A stretch of 64,000 nt of DNA from Bacillota bacterium (GCA_021781655.1 JAJXWJ010000008.1:1-64000), one strand, 5' to 3'. Positions 17,092-26,440 are shown, counted from the first letter of the stretch. Notes: generated by a model from the sequence alone, not told the origin. A program made the numbers and translations.

Positions 17092-17895
17092 ATGAATACT
17101 CGAAGCAAATATTTTGAAAACGCAAAAAGAATAGTCGTAAAGGTTGGAACTTCTACCCTTACTCACGAAAGCGGGCTTTTAAACTTTGAAAGAATAGAAA
17201 AAATAGCTAGACAGCTATCAGACCTACATAATCAAAACAAAGAAGTTATACTTGTAACTTCCGGTGCCATAGGTGTTGGTGCTACAAAATTAGCCTTAAA
17301 GAAAAGTCCTAAAACTATTCCTGAAAAGCAAGCAGCGGCAGCAATTGGTCAAGGATTACTCCTTCACATATATGAAAAGTTTTTCTCTGAATATGGTCAA
17401 ATTATAGCTCAAATTCTTTTAACTAAAGATGACATAAATCATAAGGTTAGATATTCCAATGCTCATAATACCTTTAATGAGCTTTTAAGACAGGGGGTTA
17501 TTCCCATTGTTAATGAAAATGATGCAATTGCTACCCATGAAATAAAATTTGGTGACAATGATACTTTATCTGCTTTAGTTGCCAAATTAGTTGATGCTGA
17601 TTTACTCATTCTTCTTTCAGATATCGATGGTTTATATGACTGTGACCCAAGAAAAAATCCAAATGCTAAGCTTACCTCTTTAGTTAAAGAAATAACTGAA
17701 GATATAGAAGATTGTGCTGGTGATGCAGGTTCAAAGCTTGGAACTGGCGGCATGAATACTAAAATAAAAGCTGCAAAAATAGCAGTTGACGCTGGCGTTT
17801 CAATGGTCATAGCTAATGGTGCTTCTGAAAATATTATAAAAGATATTATATCTGGAAAAGAAATGGGAACCCTTTTTTTAGCACAAAAAAATTAA
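17092..17895 (+). CDS. proB: glutamate 5-kinase, PUA-less form
   Basis: The 267-residue protein is an amino-acid kinase catalysing the first step of proline synthesis. Visible motifs are [12 protein letters not shown] at the N-terminus, [34 protein letters not shown] and [15 protein letters not shown]. It stops after the kinase domain, lacking the C-terminal PUA domain of the about 370-residue E. coli enzyme; PUA-less forms are known and this one looks complete. An AGGGG-like site (AAAGGGG) precedes the ATG. Its last codons lie inside the terminator stem at 17881-17928. Confidence 0.93.
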   Translation: MNTRSKYFENAKRIVVKVGTSTLTHESGLLNFERIEKIARQLSDLHNQNKEVILVTSGAIGVGATKLALKKSPKTIPEKQAAAAIGQGLLLHIYEKFFSEYGQIIAQILLTKDDINHKVRYSNAHNTFNELLRQGVIPIVNENDAIATHEIKFGDNDTLSALVAKLVDADLLILLSDIDGLYDCDPRKNPNAKLTSLVKEITEDIEDCAGDAGSKLGTGGMNTKIKAAKIAVDAGVSMVIANGASENIIKDIISGKEMGTLFLAQKN

Positions 17896-17928
17896 GAATG
17901 AAAAATTCATTCTTAATTTTTTTTGTGC
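17881..17928. terminator. bidirectional terminator between proB and asnS
   Basis: A 22-bp stem with one bulged base runs from GCACAAAAAAATTAAGAATG to its complement ending in TTTTTGTGC, with a tiny AAA loop. It covers the proB stop codon and ends one base before the asnS stop codon, so it serves both convergent genes. Confidence 0.8.
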
Positions 17929-17929
17929 A

Positions 17930-19321
17930 CTAAAACTCTGCTGAGCCTGTAGTTCTTGGAAAGGGTATTACATCCCTGATATTAGATACCCCTGTTATAT
18001 ACATAATTATTCTTTCAAATCCAAGTCCAAAACCAGCATGTTTTGTTTCTCCATACTTCCTTAATTCTAAATACCACCAGTAGTCTTCCTTATTTAGTCC
18101 TAACTCATTCATTCTATTTTCTAAAACTTTAAGTCTTTCTTCTCTTTGACTACCACCTATTATTTCTCCTACACCAGGAACTAAAAGGTCTGTAGCCGCA
18201 ACAGTTTTTCCATCATCATTAAGTCGCATGTAGAACGCCTTGATTTCTTTAGGGTAATCTGTAACAAATACTGGTTTCTTAAATATTTTTTCTGTTAAAT
18301 ATCTCTCATGTTCCGTTTGAAGATCTACTCCCCATTTTACTGGATATTCAAACTTCTCACCACACTTTATAAGTGTATCCACCGCTTCTGTATATGTTAT
18401 CCTTGCAAAATCTGAATTTACTACGTTATTTAATCTATTTAACAACTCTTTATCAATAAAGCTATTGAAAAATTCCATTTCTTCTGGTGCATTCTCTAAA
18501 ACATAGTTGATCACGTACTTTACCATTTCTTCAGCAAGTTCCATATCATCTTCTAAATCAGCAAAAGCAATTTCTGGCTCAATCATCCAAAATTCTGCTG
18601 CATGACGTGCTGTATTAGAGTTCTCTGCTCTAAAGGTCGGTCCAAAGGTATATACATTTCTAAAAGCTAATGCAAAACTTTCTGCTGAAAGCTGACCACT
18701 AACTGTAAGATTAGTTTCTTTTCCAAAAAAATCCTTGCTGTAGTCTATTTTACCTTCTTCGTCTAATGGTATATTTTTCATGTCTAGAGTAGTTAATCTA
18801 AACATTTCTCCTGCGCCTTCACAATCGCTTCCTGTTATAATAGGTGTATGTGTATATACAAAGTCTTTGTCTTGAAAAAATTTATGTATAGCAAAGGCTG
18901 CTAAGGATCTAACTCTAAATACTGCTGAAAAGGTATTACTTCTAGGTCTTAAATGTGCAATTGTCCTTAAAAACTCTAAGGAGTGTCTCTTCTTTTGAAG
19001 GGGATAATCGATATTTGAATTTCCTTCAATTGTTATTTTAGTAGCACTAATTTCAAAAGCTTGTTTAGCACTTGGCGTTAAAACTAACTTCCCTTCTACA
19101 GTTATAGATGAGCTTATAGTTATTTTAGAAAGCTCCTTAAAATTTTCCAAATTACTATCAAAAACGACTTGAACATTTTTAAAAAAACTTCCATCATTAA
19201 CTTCTATAAATCCAAAAGCATTAGAAGCTCTAACTGTTCTTACCCAACCAGAAATCTTAATTTCCTTCTCTTTAAATTTCTCAGTTTCTTTAAATAGCTT
19301 TCTAAGCAATACGTAATCCAT
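17930..19321 (-). CDS. asnS: asparaginyl-tRNA synthetase
   Basis: The 463-residue protein has an N-terminal OB-fold anticodon-binding domain ([23 protein letters not shown]) and a class II catalytic core with motif 2 ([25 protein letters not shown]) and motif 3 ([27 protein letters not shown]). The AEFWMIEPE and GETKHAGFG signatures favour Asn over Asp specificity. A near-consensus promoter sits about 190 bp upstream. The leader has a possible hairpin but no T-box motif. It is convergent with proB. Confidence 0.95.
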   Translation of the reverse strand: MDYVLLRKLFKETEKFKEKEIKISGWVRTVRASNAFGFIEVNDGSFFKNVQVVFDSNLENFKELSKITISSSITVEGKLVLTPSAKQAFEISATKITIEGNSNIDYPLQKKRHSLEFLRTIAHLRPRSNTFSAVFRVRSLAAFAIHKFFQDKDFVYTHTPIITGSDCEGAGEMFRLTTLDMKNIPLDEEGKIDYSKDFFGKETNLTVSGQLSAESFALAFRNVYTFGPTFRAENSNTARHAAEFWMIEPEIAFADLEDDMELAEEMVKYVINYVLENAPEEMEFFNSFIDKELLNRLNNVVNSDFARITYTEAVDTLIKCGEKFEYPVKWGVDLQTEHERYLTEKIFKKPVFVTDYPKEIKAFYMRLNDDGKTVAATDLLVPGVGEIIGGSQREERLKVLENRMNELGLNKEDYWWYLELRKYGETKHAGFGLGFERIIMYITGVSNIRDVIPFPRTTGSAEF

Positions 19322-19521
19322 ATAAGTCCTCCTCTTTTATACTAATTATGAGAAGAAAACCTTTCAACCTCTTCTGCGATAAGAAGCTGAAGTACATAAT
19401 ATATTTTTATCAATAATACAAATAATTTATGTAATCTAATCTAGTGCATTTTATAATATTGCTAATTATTCACAGAATTTTCGTCTCAGAATTATAATAT
19501 TAATATTATTATCTTTAAAAA

Positions 19522-19550
19522 ATTATAATATTAATACCCCTCTATGTCAA
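19522..19550 (-). promoter_or_regulatory. consensus sigma-A promoter for asnS
   Basis: On the minus strand TTGACA (19550-19545) and TATAAT (19527-19522) are both perfect and separated by 17 bp. Transcription should begin near 19515, giving a leader of about 190 nt before the asnS start at 19321. The leader contains a weak CTTC/GAAG hairpin at about 19355-19395. The rest of the 19322-19616 gap shows no gene. Confidence 0.75.
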
Positions 19551-19616
19551 CAAAGAATGCATGTTTAATTTGTTCATTTACACTAAGAGCTAGTCTTCTC
19601 TGTACTTTATATTTCC

Positions 19617-20291
19617 TTATTTTACCCCATATTGCTCATAATATTCTTCTATTTTATTTTTCATCTCATCATCTATTACAACTTTACCATTTACTTCTCT
19701 ATTATATAAATAAGAAATTACTTCTTCCATAGTGACAATTGCAGATGTTTTAAAATTAAATTTATCTTTTATCTCTGTAAGTGCTGTTTGTGAGCCCTGT
19801 CCTCTTTCCATTCTATTAACGGAAATAATAAGACCAACTACATTAACTTCACCTTGGGCCTTTAAAATAGGCATAGTTTCATAAATCGATGTACCTGCTG
19901 TAGTAACATCTTCAATTATTAAAACCCTACTTCCATCACCTAGCTTTCCACCTAGTAGTATTCCTTTATCTCCATGATCTTTAAGTTCCTTTCTATTGGA
20001 ACAATATGCAACATCTAAATCATATAAATCATTCAAAGATATAGCTGTTGCTACGCTTAATGGTATACCTTTATACGCAGGACCGAAAAGTACATCTATT
20101 TCTGTACCAAAATTTTCATTTATTGCTTTTGCATAAAATTCACCTAATTTTTTAAGCTGTCTTCCTGTTTTATAGTTTCCTGTATTAATAAAAAAAGGTG
20201 TTTTTCTTCCACTTTTTGTTACAAAATCACCAAAGGTAAGTACATTGCACTCTACCATAAAATCAATAAAATCCTTTTTATATTGTTCCAT
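19617..20291 (-). CDS. pyrE: orotate phosphoribosyltransferase
   Basis: The 224-residue protein joins orotate to PRPP to make OMP in pyrimidine synthesis. The PRPP-binding signature RVLIIEDVTTAGTSIYET is present, as are GPAYKGIPLSVATAISL and the catalytic-loop KELKDHGDKGILLGG. It is a normal-length cytosolic enzyme. It stands alone here, with its own upstream region at 20292-20434 and the asnS promoter just downstream. No other pyr genes are in the window. Confidence 0.94.
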   Translation of the reverse strand: MEQYKKDFIDFMVECNVLTFGDFVTKSGRKTPFFINTGNYKTGRQLKKLGEFYAKAINENFGTEIDVLFGPAYKGIPLSVATAISLNDLYDLDVAYCSNRKELKDHGDKGILLGGKLGDGSRVLIIEDVTTAGTSIYETMPILKAQGEVNVVGLIISVNRMERGQGSQTALTEIKDKFNFKTSAIVTMEEVISYLYNREVNGKVVIDDEMKNKIEEYYEQYGVK

Positions 20292-20434
20292 ATGATTGCA
20301 CTCCTTATTATTTTTTATAATTTCACGACAATTATACTACAAATATAAATATGTAGCAAAGAAGTACAAAAAAATATTTGGTTTCTATCATTAATAGTAT
20401 ATAATATTGTTATAATTAGCTTAGGTGGTGTGAT

Positions 20435-20938
20435 ATGAGTAATATAGAAAATGGAGCGAATGAAAACGTTCTAGCTATTGAAGTTGCTGATTTAAAAAAA
20501 CAATTGTCTGAAGTTGTAAGTCTATACAATGAAGAACGAAAATATAACAACGACTTAAAATCATCTCAACTAAAACTGGTATCTAAAAACTGGGAAAAGA
20601 TGGCTGATGAAAACCAAATAAAAATGCAGGATATGGCAAATGAATATTCTACTAAATTTGCAAAATTTCAAAATAAGACTGAATCTGATCTGCTTTCATT
20701 TAATAAGAACATTAATACAAAGATTGATGATTTAGAAAGTAAAATTGAAAACATAGAAGTTAGACTTTTAGCTATGGAAGTAACTCCTGATAAGGATTCT
20801 TTTAGTGCTAATAACTTAAATAAGGACACTCTCGACCCTGCTGTTCAAACTATTATAATTTGTATTTTATCTTTGATTTTATCTATTATTATTAATATTA
20901 TATTAGGGATAACTTTAATTCCACATCTTGTCAAGTAA
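20435..20938 (+). CDS. hypothetical coiled-coil protein with C-terminal membrane anchor
   Basis: The 167-residue protein is not recognised. Residues 10-115 are highly charged and heptad-like, consistent with a long coiled coil (ADLKKQLSEVVSLYNEE, later NINTKIDDLESKIENIEVRLLAME). Residues 138-160 form a single isoleucine-rich membrane helix near the C-terminus, so it should be tail-anchored with the coiled coil in the cytoplasm. AGGTGGTG lies before the ATG. It is 80 bp upstream of the split asparagine synthetase gene on the same strand and might belong to the same sporulation locus; that is inference from position only. Confidence 0.7.
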   Translation: MSNIENGANENVLAIEVADLKKQLSEVVSLYNEERKYNNDLKSSQLKLVSKNWEKMADENQIKMQDMANEYSTKFAKFQNKTESDLLSFNKNINTKIDDLESKIENIEVRLLAMEVTPDKDSFSANNLNKDTLDPAVQTIIICILSLILSIIINIILGITLIPHLVK

Positions 20939-20957
20939 GTACAAGCCAAAATGTGTT

Positions 20958-20985
20958 AACCAAAAAAATAATGTATCATATATTA
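20958..20985 (+). promoter_or_regulatory. candidate sigma-K-like promoter for the split asparagine synthetase gene
   Basis: AACC at 20958-20961 and CATATATTA at 20977-20985 are separated by 15 bp. This fits the B. subtilis sigma-K pattern (mACm, about 16 bp, CATAnnnTA) except for one base of spacing. The same arrangement occurs at 60149-60176, before a spore-coat-like gene. The motif is short and the region is AT-rich, so it is only a candidate. Confidence 0.35.
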
Positions 20986-21018
20986 TTATTATATATTAAT
21001 TACCGGGAGATATAATAA

Positions 21019-22164
21019 ATGTGTGGTATTTCTGGTTTGGTTAACTTTAAAGATAACCTTTTATACAAAAAATATATTATCGAAAAGATGACAAATACGC
21101 TAAAAAAAAGAGGTCCTGATGATGAAGGCTATTATTTTTCAAAGCATACTCTTTTAGGACATAGAAGGCTAGTTGTTGTAGACCCTACTGGCGGAGGTCA
21201 GCCGATGATTAAAAATGTGGCTGGTAATAAGTTTGTTATTGTTTATAATGGCGAATTATATAATACAGACGAACTTAAGGCTACTTTAATAAATGAAGGC
21301 TATGAATTTGAATCTTACTCTGATACAGAGGTACTTTTAACCTCTTATATACACTGGGGATATAAATGCACAATGCATATAAATGGTATTTATGCTTTTT
21401 GCATTTGGGATGAAAATAACAAAAATTTATTTTTAGCTCGTGATCCACTTGGCGTCAAACCATTATTTTATAGTATAATTGGTGACAATTTTATTTTTGG
21501 CTCAGAAATCAAAACTATTTTAGCCCATCCATCAGTAAAACCTATTATTACAGAAGAAGGGCTAACTGAAATATTTGGTCTTGGACCTGCACGTGCACTA
21601 GGTAGCGGAATATTTAAAAATATAAAAGAACTCCCACCTGCACACTTAGGTATATTAACTCCATATAGCTTTTCCTTGCAGGAATTTTGGAAGCTTAAAG
21701 CTAAAGAACATACAGAAACCTTAGATGAAACTGCAGAGCATTTAAAAAGTTTATTAACTGATGCAGTTAAAAGACAGCTTGTAGCCGATGTACCCTTATG
21801 CACTTTCCTTTCTGGTGGTTTGGATTCTAGTGCAATTTCTGCTATAGCAGCTACTGAATTTAAAAATAAAGGTGAAATTTTAGACACTTATTCAATAGAT
21901 TATGTGGATAACGACAAATACTTTACTGAAAGCGTTTTTCAACCAAATTCGGATAGTAAGTGGGTCAAAAAAATGCAAGCCTTCATTAATAGCAATCACA
22001 TAAACGTTGTTAATGATAACGTTACTTTGGCAACATCATTAGTCGATGCAGTAATAGCAAATGACTTACCTGGTATGGCAGATATAGATTCTTCACTATT
22101 TTTATTTTGTAAAGAAGTGCGTAAAAATCATACTGTTGCACTCTCTGGTGAGTGTGCATATTAG
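21019..22164 (+). CDS. asnB: asparagine synthetase, 5' part, interrupted by a serine-recombinase element
   Basis: The 381-residue product has the full class II glutamine amidotransferase domain, with the catalytic Cys after the initiator Met (MCGISGLVNF), and the start of the synthetase domain with the ATP pyrophosphatase loop (FLSGGLDSSAISAI). It ends in LSGECAY and a TAG supplied by the inserted element. Intact enzymes continue ECADEIFGGYPWF, exactly what lies at 27498 beyond the element. Joining codon 373 to 27498 gives one 613-residue protein, about the length of B. subtilis AsnO. The stop lies 5 bp from the convergent recombinase stop. As it stands the product should not make asparagine. 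Confidence 0.93.
   Translation: MCGISGLVNFKDNLLYKKYIIEKMTNTLKKRGPDDEGYYFSKHTLLGHRRLVVVDPTGGGQPMIKNVAGNKFVIVYNGELYNTDELKATLINEGYEFESYSDTEVLLTSYIHWGYKCTMHINGIYAFCIWDENNKNLFLARDPLGVKPLFYSIIGDNFIFGSEIKTILAHPSVKPIITEEGLTEIFGLGPARALGSGIFKNIKELPPAHLGILTPYSFSLQEFWKLKAKEHTETLDETAEHLKSLLTDAVKRQLVADVPLCTFLSGGLDSSAISAIAATEFKNKGEILDTYSIDYVDNDKYFTESVFQPNSDSKWVKKMQAFINSNHINVVNDNVTLATSLVDAVIANDLPGMADIDSSLFLFCKEVRKNHTVALSGECAY
22137..22157. repeat. left attachment site (attL core)
   Basis: This 21-bp core is identical to 27497-27517; its last 20 bases are GCACTCTCTGGTGAGTGTGC. It lies in the codons for the conserved SGECA motif. The core is itself a partial dyad centred on GG at 22147-22148, a plausible crossover dinucleotide. 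To its right, 22149-22169 is one arm of the reconstructed attP. Confidence 0.9.
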
Positions 22165-22169
22165 TTGAT

Positions 22170-23756
22170 TCAATAATCTAAAGTCAGACTCTCAATATTT
22201 ACTTTTAGAATAAACTCTAAAGTGTTATCATGATATACTAGTATTTTATCTAAAATACGCTCTAAATCACCTCTATTTGGTGCCTCCAAACTAATAATTC
22301 TATCAAATATTTCTATATTACTTTTAATCCTGTTATCTATGTTATTGATTTTCTTTAGTTCTTCTATATTCCTTTTTAAACTTGAAATCTTTTTTGCCTT
22401 TTCCAAAATCATATTTTCATAGGTGCTCTCTATTATTTCTTTTTCACCATCACCTTTTACTTTTTCTATATCTTTTATTTTCTGAATAAAAGATAGCTTT
22501 AACTGTTCTTCTTCAATTTTTAGTCTTGCTTCAAAATTACCTAAACTATTTCTAATCCTTTTTTTCTTTTTTTCTATTTTAATATTATTTATGCAATCTT
22601 CGTATTTATCTCTGATTTCTTTTAAAAACTCTTTCAAATAAAATACAATCTGAGCTTCTTCTATTGTATGATTTGAGCAACTTTTTTTGCCATATTTAAT
22701 ATAATTTGTGCAATTATACGCATTTATATTGTTTATCCTTCTTCTAATTTGTATTCCAGATAAACATTTTCCACAATCACCGCACCTTATAAATCCTGTA
22801 AAGTAATAATTATATTTAGCCATTGATTCTCTACATGATTTATCTGCTCTTTTCGCATTAATTTCTTGTGCTAATTTAAAGTCTTCTTTTGAAATTATTG
22901 CTTCATGATTATTGGGAAACTTCAACTGCTTACACTTTTCAATGTTTTTTTGTTTACCTTTAATTCCTTCTGCTTGCCTTTTTCTTGTAGTCAATGTCCC
23001 AATATATATATCATCAGAAATAATTCTATATATCATATGTGTTTGCCATTTAGTTGATGATTTATTTTTAAATACCCTGCCGTTATTCATATGCCTTTGC
23101 CTTATATGCTCACTAGGCGTCGGATAATACTTTAAATCAAGAATATCACAAATTCTTTTATAACCCATTCCTTTTAAATATGATTCAAATATCAATTCAA
23201 TTACAGGTCTTATATCTTCATCAACAACAAGTTGAAATTTTGATTTTTCTCCCTCTAAAACTTTAATTTTATTATAACCATAATGATTACCCATAATAAG
23301 CTTTCCTAATTCCTGTTGCATATGCATATTTGCTCTAATCTTTCTAGATATATCTTTAACATAAAAATCGTTATACCATGTTTTAATACCTAAAAAATTA
23401 TCATCATCGCTTGAAACGTCTAGACCACCACTTTTTTCTGTAATTAATATTAATCTTATCCCTGCCTCTTTTATTTCATCAAATAAAACTAATACCTGTC
23501 CATTTTTTCTACCTAACCTTGAAGCATCTTTTGCAAGTATCACATTTATATTCCTATTTTTAACCTCATTAAGCATCTCTTTTAAAGCTGGTCTATCAAA
23601 AGTATATCCGCTATAATTATCATCTATATACATTTTAGATACAATAAAACTATTTTCTTTTGCAAATTTCTTTATAATATCTTGCTGTGTTATTATCGTT
23701 TCTCCATTCTCTCCATCTTCATTTCTTGAAACTCTCACATATCCAACTACATTCAA
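22170..23756 (-). CDS. large serine recombinase (integrase/excisionase of the element)
   Basis: The 528-residue protein has three parts. The resolvase domain (about 1-150) starts NVVGYVRVSRNEDGENGETI, with the nucleophile Ser in RVS, and has AKDASRLGRKNGQVL. A recombinase domain spans about 165-275 (LIMGNHYGYNKIKV). A zinc ribbon (GFIRCGDCGKCLSG, then CTNYIKYGKKSCSNH) is followed by a lysine- and glutamate-rich coiled coil (about 385-465), which controls directionality in this family. It resembles the TndX/TnpX and skin-type enzymes of clostridia. Its stop codon begins at 22172, three bases from the attP arm, the usual placement for such integrases. Confidence 0.93.
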   Translation of the reverse strand: MNVVGYVRVSRNEDGENGETIITQQDIIKKFAKENSFIVSKMYIDDNYSGYTFDRPALKEMLNEVKNRNINVILAKDASRLGRKNGQVLVLFDEIKEAGIRLILITEKSGGLDVSSDDDNFLGIKTWYNDFYVKDISRKIRANMHMQQELGKLIMGNHYGYNKIKVLEGEKSKFQLVVDEDIRPVIELIFESYLKGMGYKRICDILDLKYYPTPSEHIRQRHMNNGRVFKNKSSTKWQTHMIYRIISDDIYIGTLTTRKRQAEGIKGKQKNIEKCKQLKFPNNHEAIISKEDFKLAQEINAKRADKSCRESMAKYNYYFTGFIRCGDCGKCLSGIQIRRRINNINAYNCTNYIKYGKKSCSNHTIEEAQIVFYLKEFLKEIRDKYEDCINNIKIEKKKKRIRNSLGNFEARLKIEEEQLKLSFIQKIKDIEKVKGDGEKEIIESTYENMILEKAKKISSLKRNIEELKKINNIDNRIKSNIEIFDRIISLEAPNRGDLERILDKILVYHDNTLEFILKVNIESLTLDY

Positions 23757-23786
23757 ATTATCCCATCCTACAAAATTTATGGTGAA

Positions 23787-23981
23787 TTACTTTCTACTTT
23801 CTATAATATTAGTTAATGCTGTTTTTATGCTATTTTTGCCTCCTACAAATATTGCAGTATATTTATATTTTTTCTTTAAGTCAATAATTTTTTCTTTAAT
23901 TGTAATATCCAATAGTTCTTCATTGGCAATATAAATCATTGCCAATTTTGAGTTGCAATAAAAAACTTCTACAACTCTCAT
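23787..23981 (-). CDS. small protein upstream of the recombinase, candidate directionality factor
   Basis: From ATG 23981, six bases after GAGGTG, the product is 64 residues, beginning MRVVEVFYCNSKLAMIY and ending in a lysine-rich half. I do not recognise a family. It lies 30 bp upstream of the recombinase on the same strand, so the two are probably one operon. Large serine recombinases integrate alone but need a small partner protein to excise. Position and size make this the only candidate in the element. The upstream GTG at 23990 overlaps the ribosome site and is less likely. Confidence 0.6.
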   Translation of the reverse strand: MRVVEVFYCNSKLAMIYIANEELLDITIKEKIIDLKKKYKYTAIFVGGKNSIKTALTNIIESRK

Positions 23982-24016
23982 ATATAACACCTCAATATGT
24001 TAAGTGAACTTAAAAT

Positions 24017-24044
24017 AATATATGTTTTAACTTCAAAATTATTC
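24017..24044 (-). promoter_or_regulatory. candidate mother-cell (sigma-E-like) promoter for the recombinase operon
   Basis: On the minus strand GAATAAT (24044-24038) and CATATATT (24024-24017) are 13 bp apart. This approximates the sigma-E pattern KMATATT, 14 bp, CATACAnT, with one mismatch in each box and one base short. The -10 octamer is the same as the one before the split synthetase gene. In such AT-rich DNA this is weak evidence. Confidence 0.25.
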
Positions 24045-24053
24045 TAATTATTG

Positions 24054-24110
24054 TATAAATAAAAACCTTTTGAGTATGATATGAAAATACTCAAAAGGTT
24101 TTTATTTATA
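24054..24110. terminator. 24-bp perfect hairpin inside the element
   Basis: The arms at 24054-24077 and 24087-24110 pair perfectly around a 9-nt loop, with A-rich and T-rich outer ends. The hairpin separates the cargo genes (transporter stop at 24147) from the recombinase operon, so read-through from cargo into the recombinase should be low. Confidence 0.75.
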
Positions 24111-24146
24111 TTAATGAAAATTTAAAATAGTTTCAATATACATATT

Positions 24147-25490
24147 TTAATTATTACTAACCGCATTTCTTTTATTTAAATCTTCTTGTATTTTGCTTAA
24201 ATTCTTATCTAAATTATATCCCATCATTATAATTAGTCCTATTACACATACAATTATAGGTATCCATATAAAGTTTATTTGAATAGCAAATAAAGCTTTT
24301 GAAGTTTGTTTTACCTTTGGTATATAACCACCCCATGCTAAAAGGAAACTAGAAACTGCACCAGCAACACCCATAGCTAACTTTGCTGCAAAACTTGATA
24401 TTGAAGATAAAATACCTTGTGCTCTTACGCCTGATTTCCATTCGCCATAATCCACTGTATCTGGTAACATTGAAAATCTAGCTCCACTTGTAAGTCCTGA
24501 ACCGATTCCTGAAACTACAAGTCCTAATATTATTACGGGTACTGAAGTTATACCTAAAAACATTACCAAGGAGCCAACTATTGTAAGCACATAACCAGCC
24601 CTCAAAGAATTTGCTTTCCCAACTTTTTGAGCTACAACGGGAAGAACGATAGTACCAGGTATAGATGAAAATGTACTTATAGTTGCAATTAATGCGATTA
24701 ATGCTGGTTTACTAACATTGTAAGTGAAGAAATATACAATACAGCTTGATCTTATTAACATTCCTAAATATATAAAGAATGTATTTATCATTATTATTAT
24801 CCATGGAGTATTACCTTTTATTGCTTTTAGAGATTCACTAAAGGGAATCTTTGGATTTTTACTTTTAATTTTTTCTTCTGTTCCTTTAAATGTAAGCATA
24901 AAGAAACCAACCGCTAAAACTGCAAAAATTATAATTGTATATAAAAAACCTTTCTTTTGATTTCCTCCACCTAGTTGCTGAATCATAGGCATTGCCATTG
25001 CACTTACAATAGTTGAGCCTATAAGTGAAAGTATCATTCTAACAGTAACATACATAGTTCTCTCTTGTGGATCATCAGTTAAACTTGGTAACATTGCTGT
25101 TATCGGTATATTTATAACATCATAAACAACACATAATAATATGTATGTAACGTATGCATAAATAAGCTTCCCAGTTGGGGCTAAATTAGGCACATTAAAT
25201 GCTAAAACTGCTATAACACCTAATGGTATGGATACAAATAAAAAGTAAGGCCTGCATTTTCCCCATTTGGTATCTGTTTTATCTATCATAATTCCTATAA
25301 ATATATCTGCTATTGCATCAACAACCCTTGATAATAATAGCATAGATCCTACTGCTACTGCTGTTATTCCAAATACATCCGTATAAAAATACATCATATA
25401 AAGAGACATCATTTGGAAAACCAAATTTGATGCCAAATCTCCGCAGCCATACGCAATTTTACTCTTCAATGAAGATACATCGTTTTTCAT
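24147..25490 (-). CDS. GPH-family sugar:cation symporter (element cargo)
   Basis: The 447-residue protein has about 12 membrane helices and the glycoside-pentoside-hexuronide symporter pattern: IAYGCGDLASNLVFQMMSLYMMYFYTDVFG at the N-terminus, the DAIADIFIGIMIDKTDTKWGKCRPYFLF loop, and MLPDTVDYGEWKSGVRAQGI in the second half. Such carriers bring glycosides or oligosaccharides across the cytoplasmic membrane with Na+ or H+. It is 25 bp downstream of the esterase and likely forms an operon with it. It is related to, but distinct from, the GPH symporter at 44268-45665. The substrate is not predictable; xylosides or acetylated oligosaccharides would fit the partner esterase. Confidence 0.88.
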   Translation of the reverse strand: MKNDVSSLKSKIAYGCGDLASNLVFQMMSLYMMYFYTDVFGITAVAVGSMLLLSRVVDAIADIFIGIMIDKTDTKWGKCRPYFLFVSIPLGVIAVLAFNVPNLAPTGKLIYAYVTYILLCVVYDVINIPITAMLPSLTDDPQERTMYVTVRMILSLIGSTIVSAMAMPMIQQLGGGNQKKGFLYTIIIFAVLAVGFFMLTFKGTEEKIKSKNPKIPFSESLKAIKGNTPWIIIMINTFFIYLGMLIRSSCIVYFFTYNVSKPALIALIATISTFSSIPGTIVLPVVAQKVGKANSLRAGYVLTIVGSLVMFLGITSVPVIILGLVVSGIGSGLTSGARFSMLPDTVDYGEWKSGVRAQGILSSISSFAAKLAMGVAGAVSSFLLAWGGYIPKVKQTSKALFAIQINFIWIPIIVCVIGLIIMMGYNLDKNLSKIQEDLNKRNAVSNN

Positions 25491-25515
25491 AATATAATTC
25501 CCTCCAAAATTTTAC

Positions 25516-26301
25516 TTAAAGCATTTCCAAAAACCATTTTAAACACTTTTGTATAGCTTCATCCCAATATTCCCAGGAATGAATTCCTTTGCTTTCATCA
25601 TATGTGATATCAAATCCTTTTTTTATCAATATGTCTTTAAATTCTACGTTCATATTGTAAAAGAAATCTTCCCTTCCACAGCTAATATATATTCTAGGTG
25701 CATTATTTTGTGGATCTTCAAAGTTATTTGCCAAATTTACTAAATCATTTTCACTTCCTAAAACCTTTTCATAATCTCCAAAAATATCATTAAAAATAAT
25801 TCTTCTCCCGTCTCTAATTTGTTCTGGTAAAGCATTCAGTGCTTTTTCAATTTCAACTGCTCCTGAAAAACTTGCCACTGCTTTAAACTTTTCAGGCTTT
25901 TTTAAAGCTAATTTTATGCTCCCATATCCACCCATAGATAGCCCTGCAACAAAATTTTCTTCTCTTTTACTAGAAATGGAAAAAAATTCTGTTACTACTC
26001 TCGGCAATTCTTCACTTATAAAAGTCCAGTACCTTTTCCCATGGGCCATATCCGTATAATAGCTTAAGTCTCCACTGGGCATTACGACAGCTATTCCCTT
26101 ATCTTCAACATATCTTTCTATTGCTGTTTTTCTTGTCCACGCTGTATTGTCATCACTAAAACCGTGTAATAAATATAAAACTGGATATCTGCCTTTATTT
26201 TCACTTCTATCTTTCAGTTTATTTTTTTCAGGTAAAATTACCTTTACAGTTGTGTTCATTCCCAAAACTTCTGAAAAAAAATTACAATCTATTAATGCCA
26301 T
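25516..26301 (-). CDS. alpha/beta-hydrolase esterase (element cargo)
   Basis: The 261-residue cytosolic protein has an esterase D / tributyrin esterase-like fold. The nucleophile elbow is GLSMGGYGS near residue 122. The triad is completed by a probable Asp in CGREDFFYNMN and a His in GIHSWEYWDE at the C-terminus. The oxyanion region YPVLYLLHGFSDDNTAW is present. Relatives remove acetyl or feruloyl groups from sugars or hydrolyse short esters. With the adjacent sugar symporter, deacylation of an imported oligosaccharide is a reasonable inference. A perfect palindrome lies 30 bp upstream of its start. Confidence 0.85.
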   Translation of the reverse strand: MALIDCNFFSEVLGMNTTVKVILPEKNKLKDRSENKGRYPVLYLLHGFSDDNTAWTRKTAIERYVEDKGIAVVMPSGDLSYYTDMAHGKRYWTFISEELPRVVTEFFSISSKREENFVAGLSMGGYGSIKLALKKPEKFKAVASFSGAVEIEKALNALPEQIRDGRRIIFNDIFGDYEKVLGSENDLVNLANNFEDPQNNAPRIYISCGREDFFYNMNVEFKDILIKKGFDITYDESKGIHSWEYWDEAIQKCLKWFLEML

Positions 26302-26330
26302 TAAAGCCCCTCCATTTTAATAATTATTTT

Positions 26331-26348
26331 ATTTAAAACGTTTTAAAT
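26331..26348. promoter_or_regulatory. perfect 18-bp palindrome upstream of the esterase-transporter operon
   Basis: ATTTAAAACGTTTTAAAT is a perfect dyad with a central CG, the style of LacI/GalR-type operators. It lies 30 bp upstream of the esterase start, probably just downstream of its promoter. No LacI-family gene is in the window, so the binder may be encoded elsewhere. Confidence 0.45.
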
Positions 26349-26440
26349 ATTTAATTTAGCTTTATGTATACATTTTACTTACTATATAACTTTATATCCA
26401 ATACATATATTTATATATAATCTATATAGTTTTTTGCATA

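Noticed and set aside
17092-17895. proB as a truncated gene
   Set aside because: It lacks the PUA domain, but PUA-less glutamate kinases of this length are known and all kinase motifs are present.
19322-19515. T-box riboswitch in the asnS leader
   Set aside because: The long leader invited it, but no AGGGTGGNACCGCG-type motif and no terminator with a matching antiterminator were found.
21019-22164. The truncated synthetase acting as a stand-alone glutaminase
   Set aside because: The amidotransferase domain is complete, but the frame stops only because of element sequence, and the joined frame is exact. An interrupted gene is the simpler reading.
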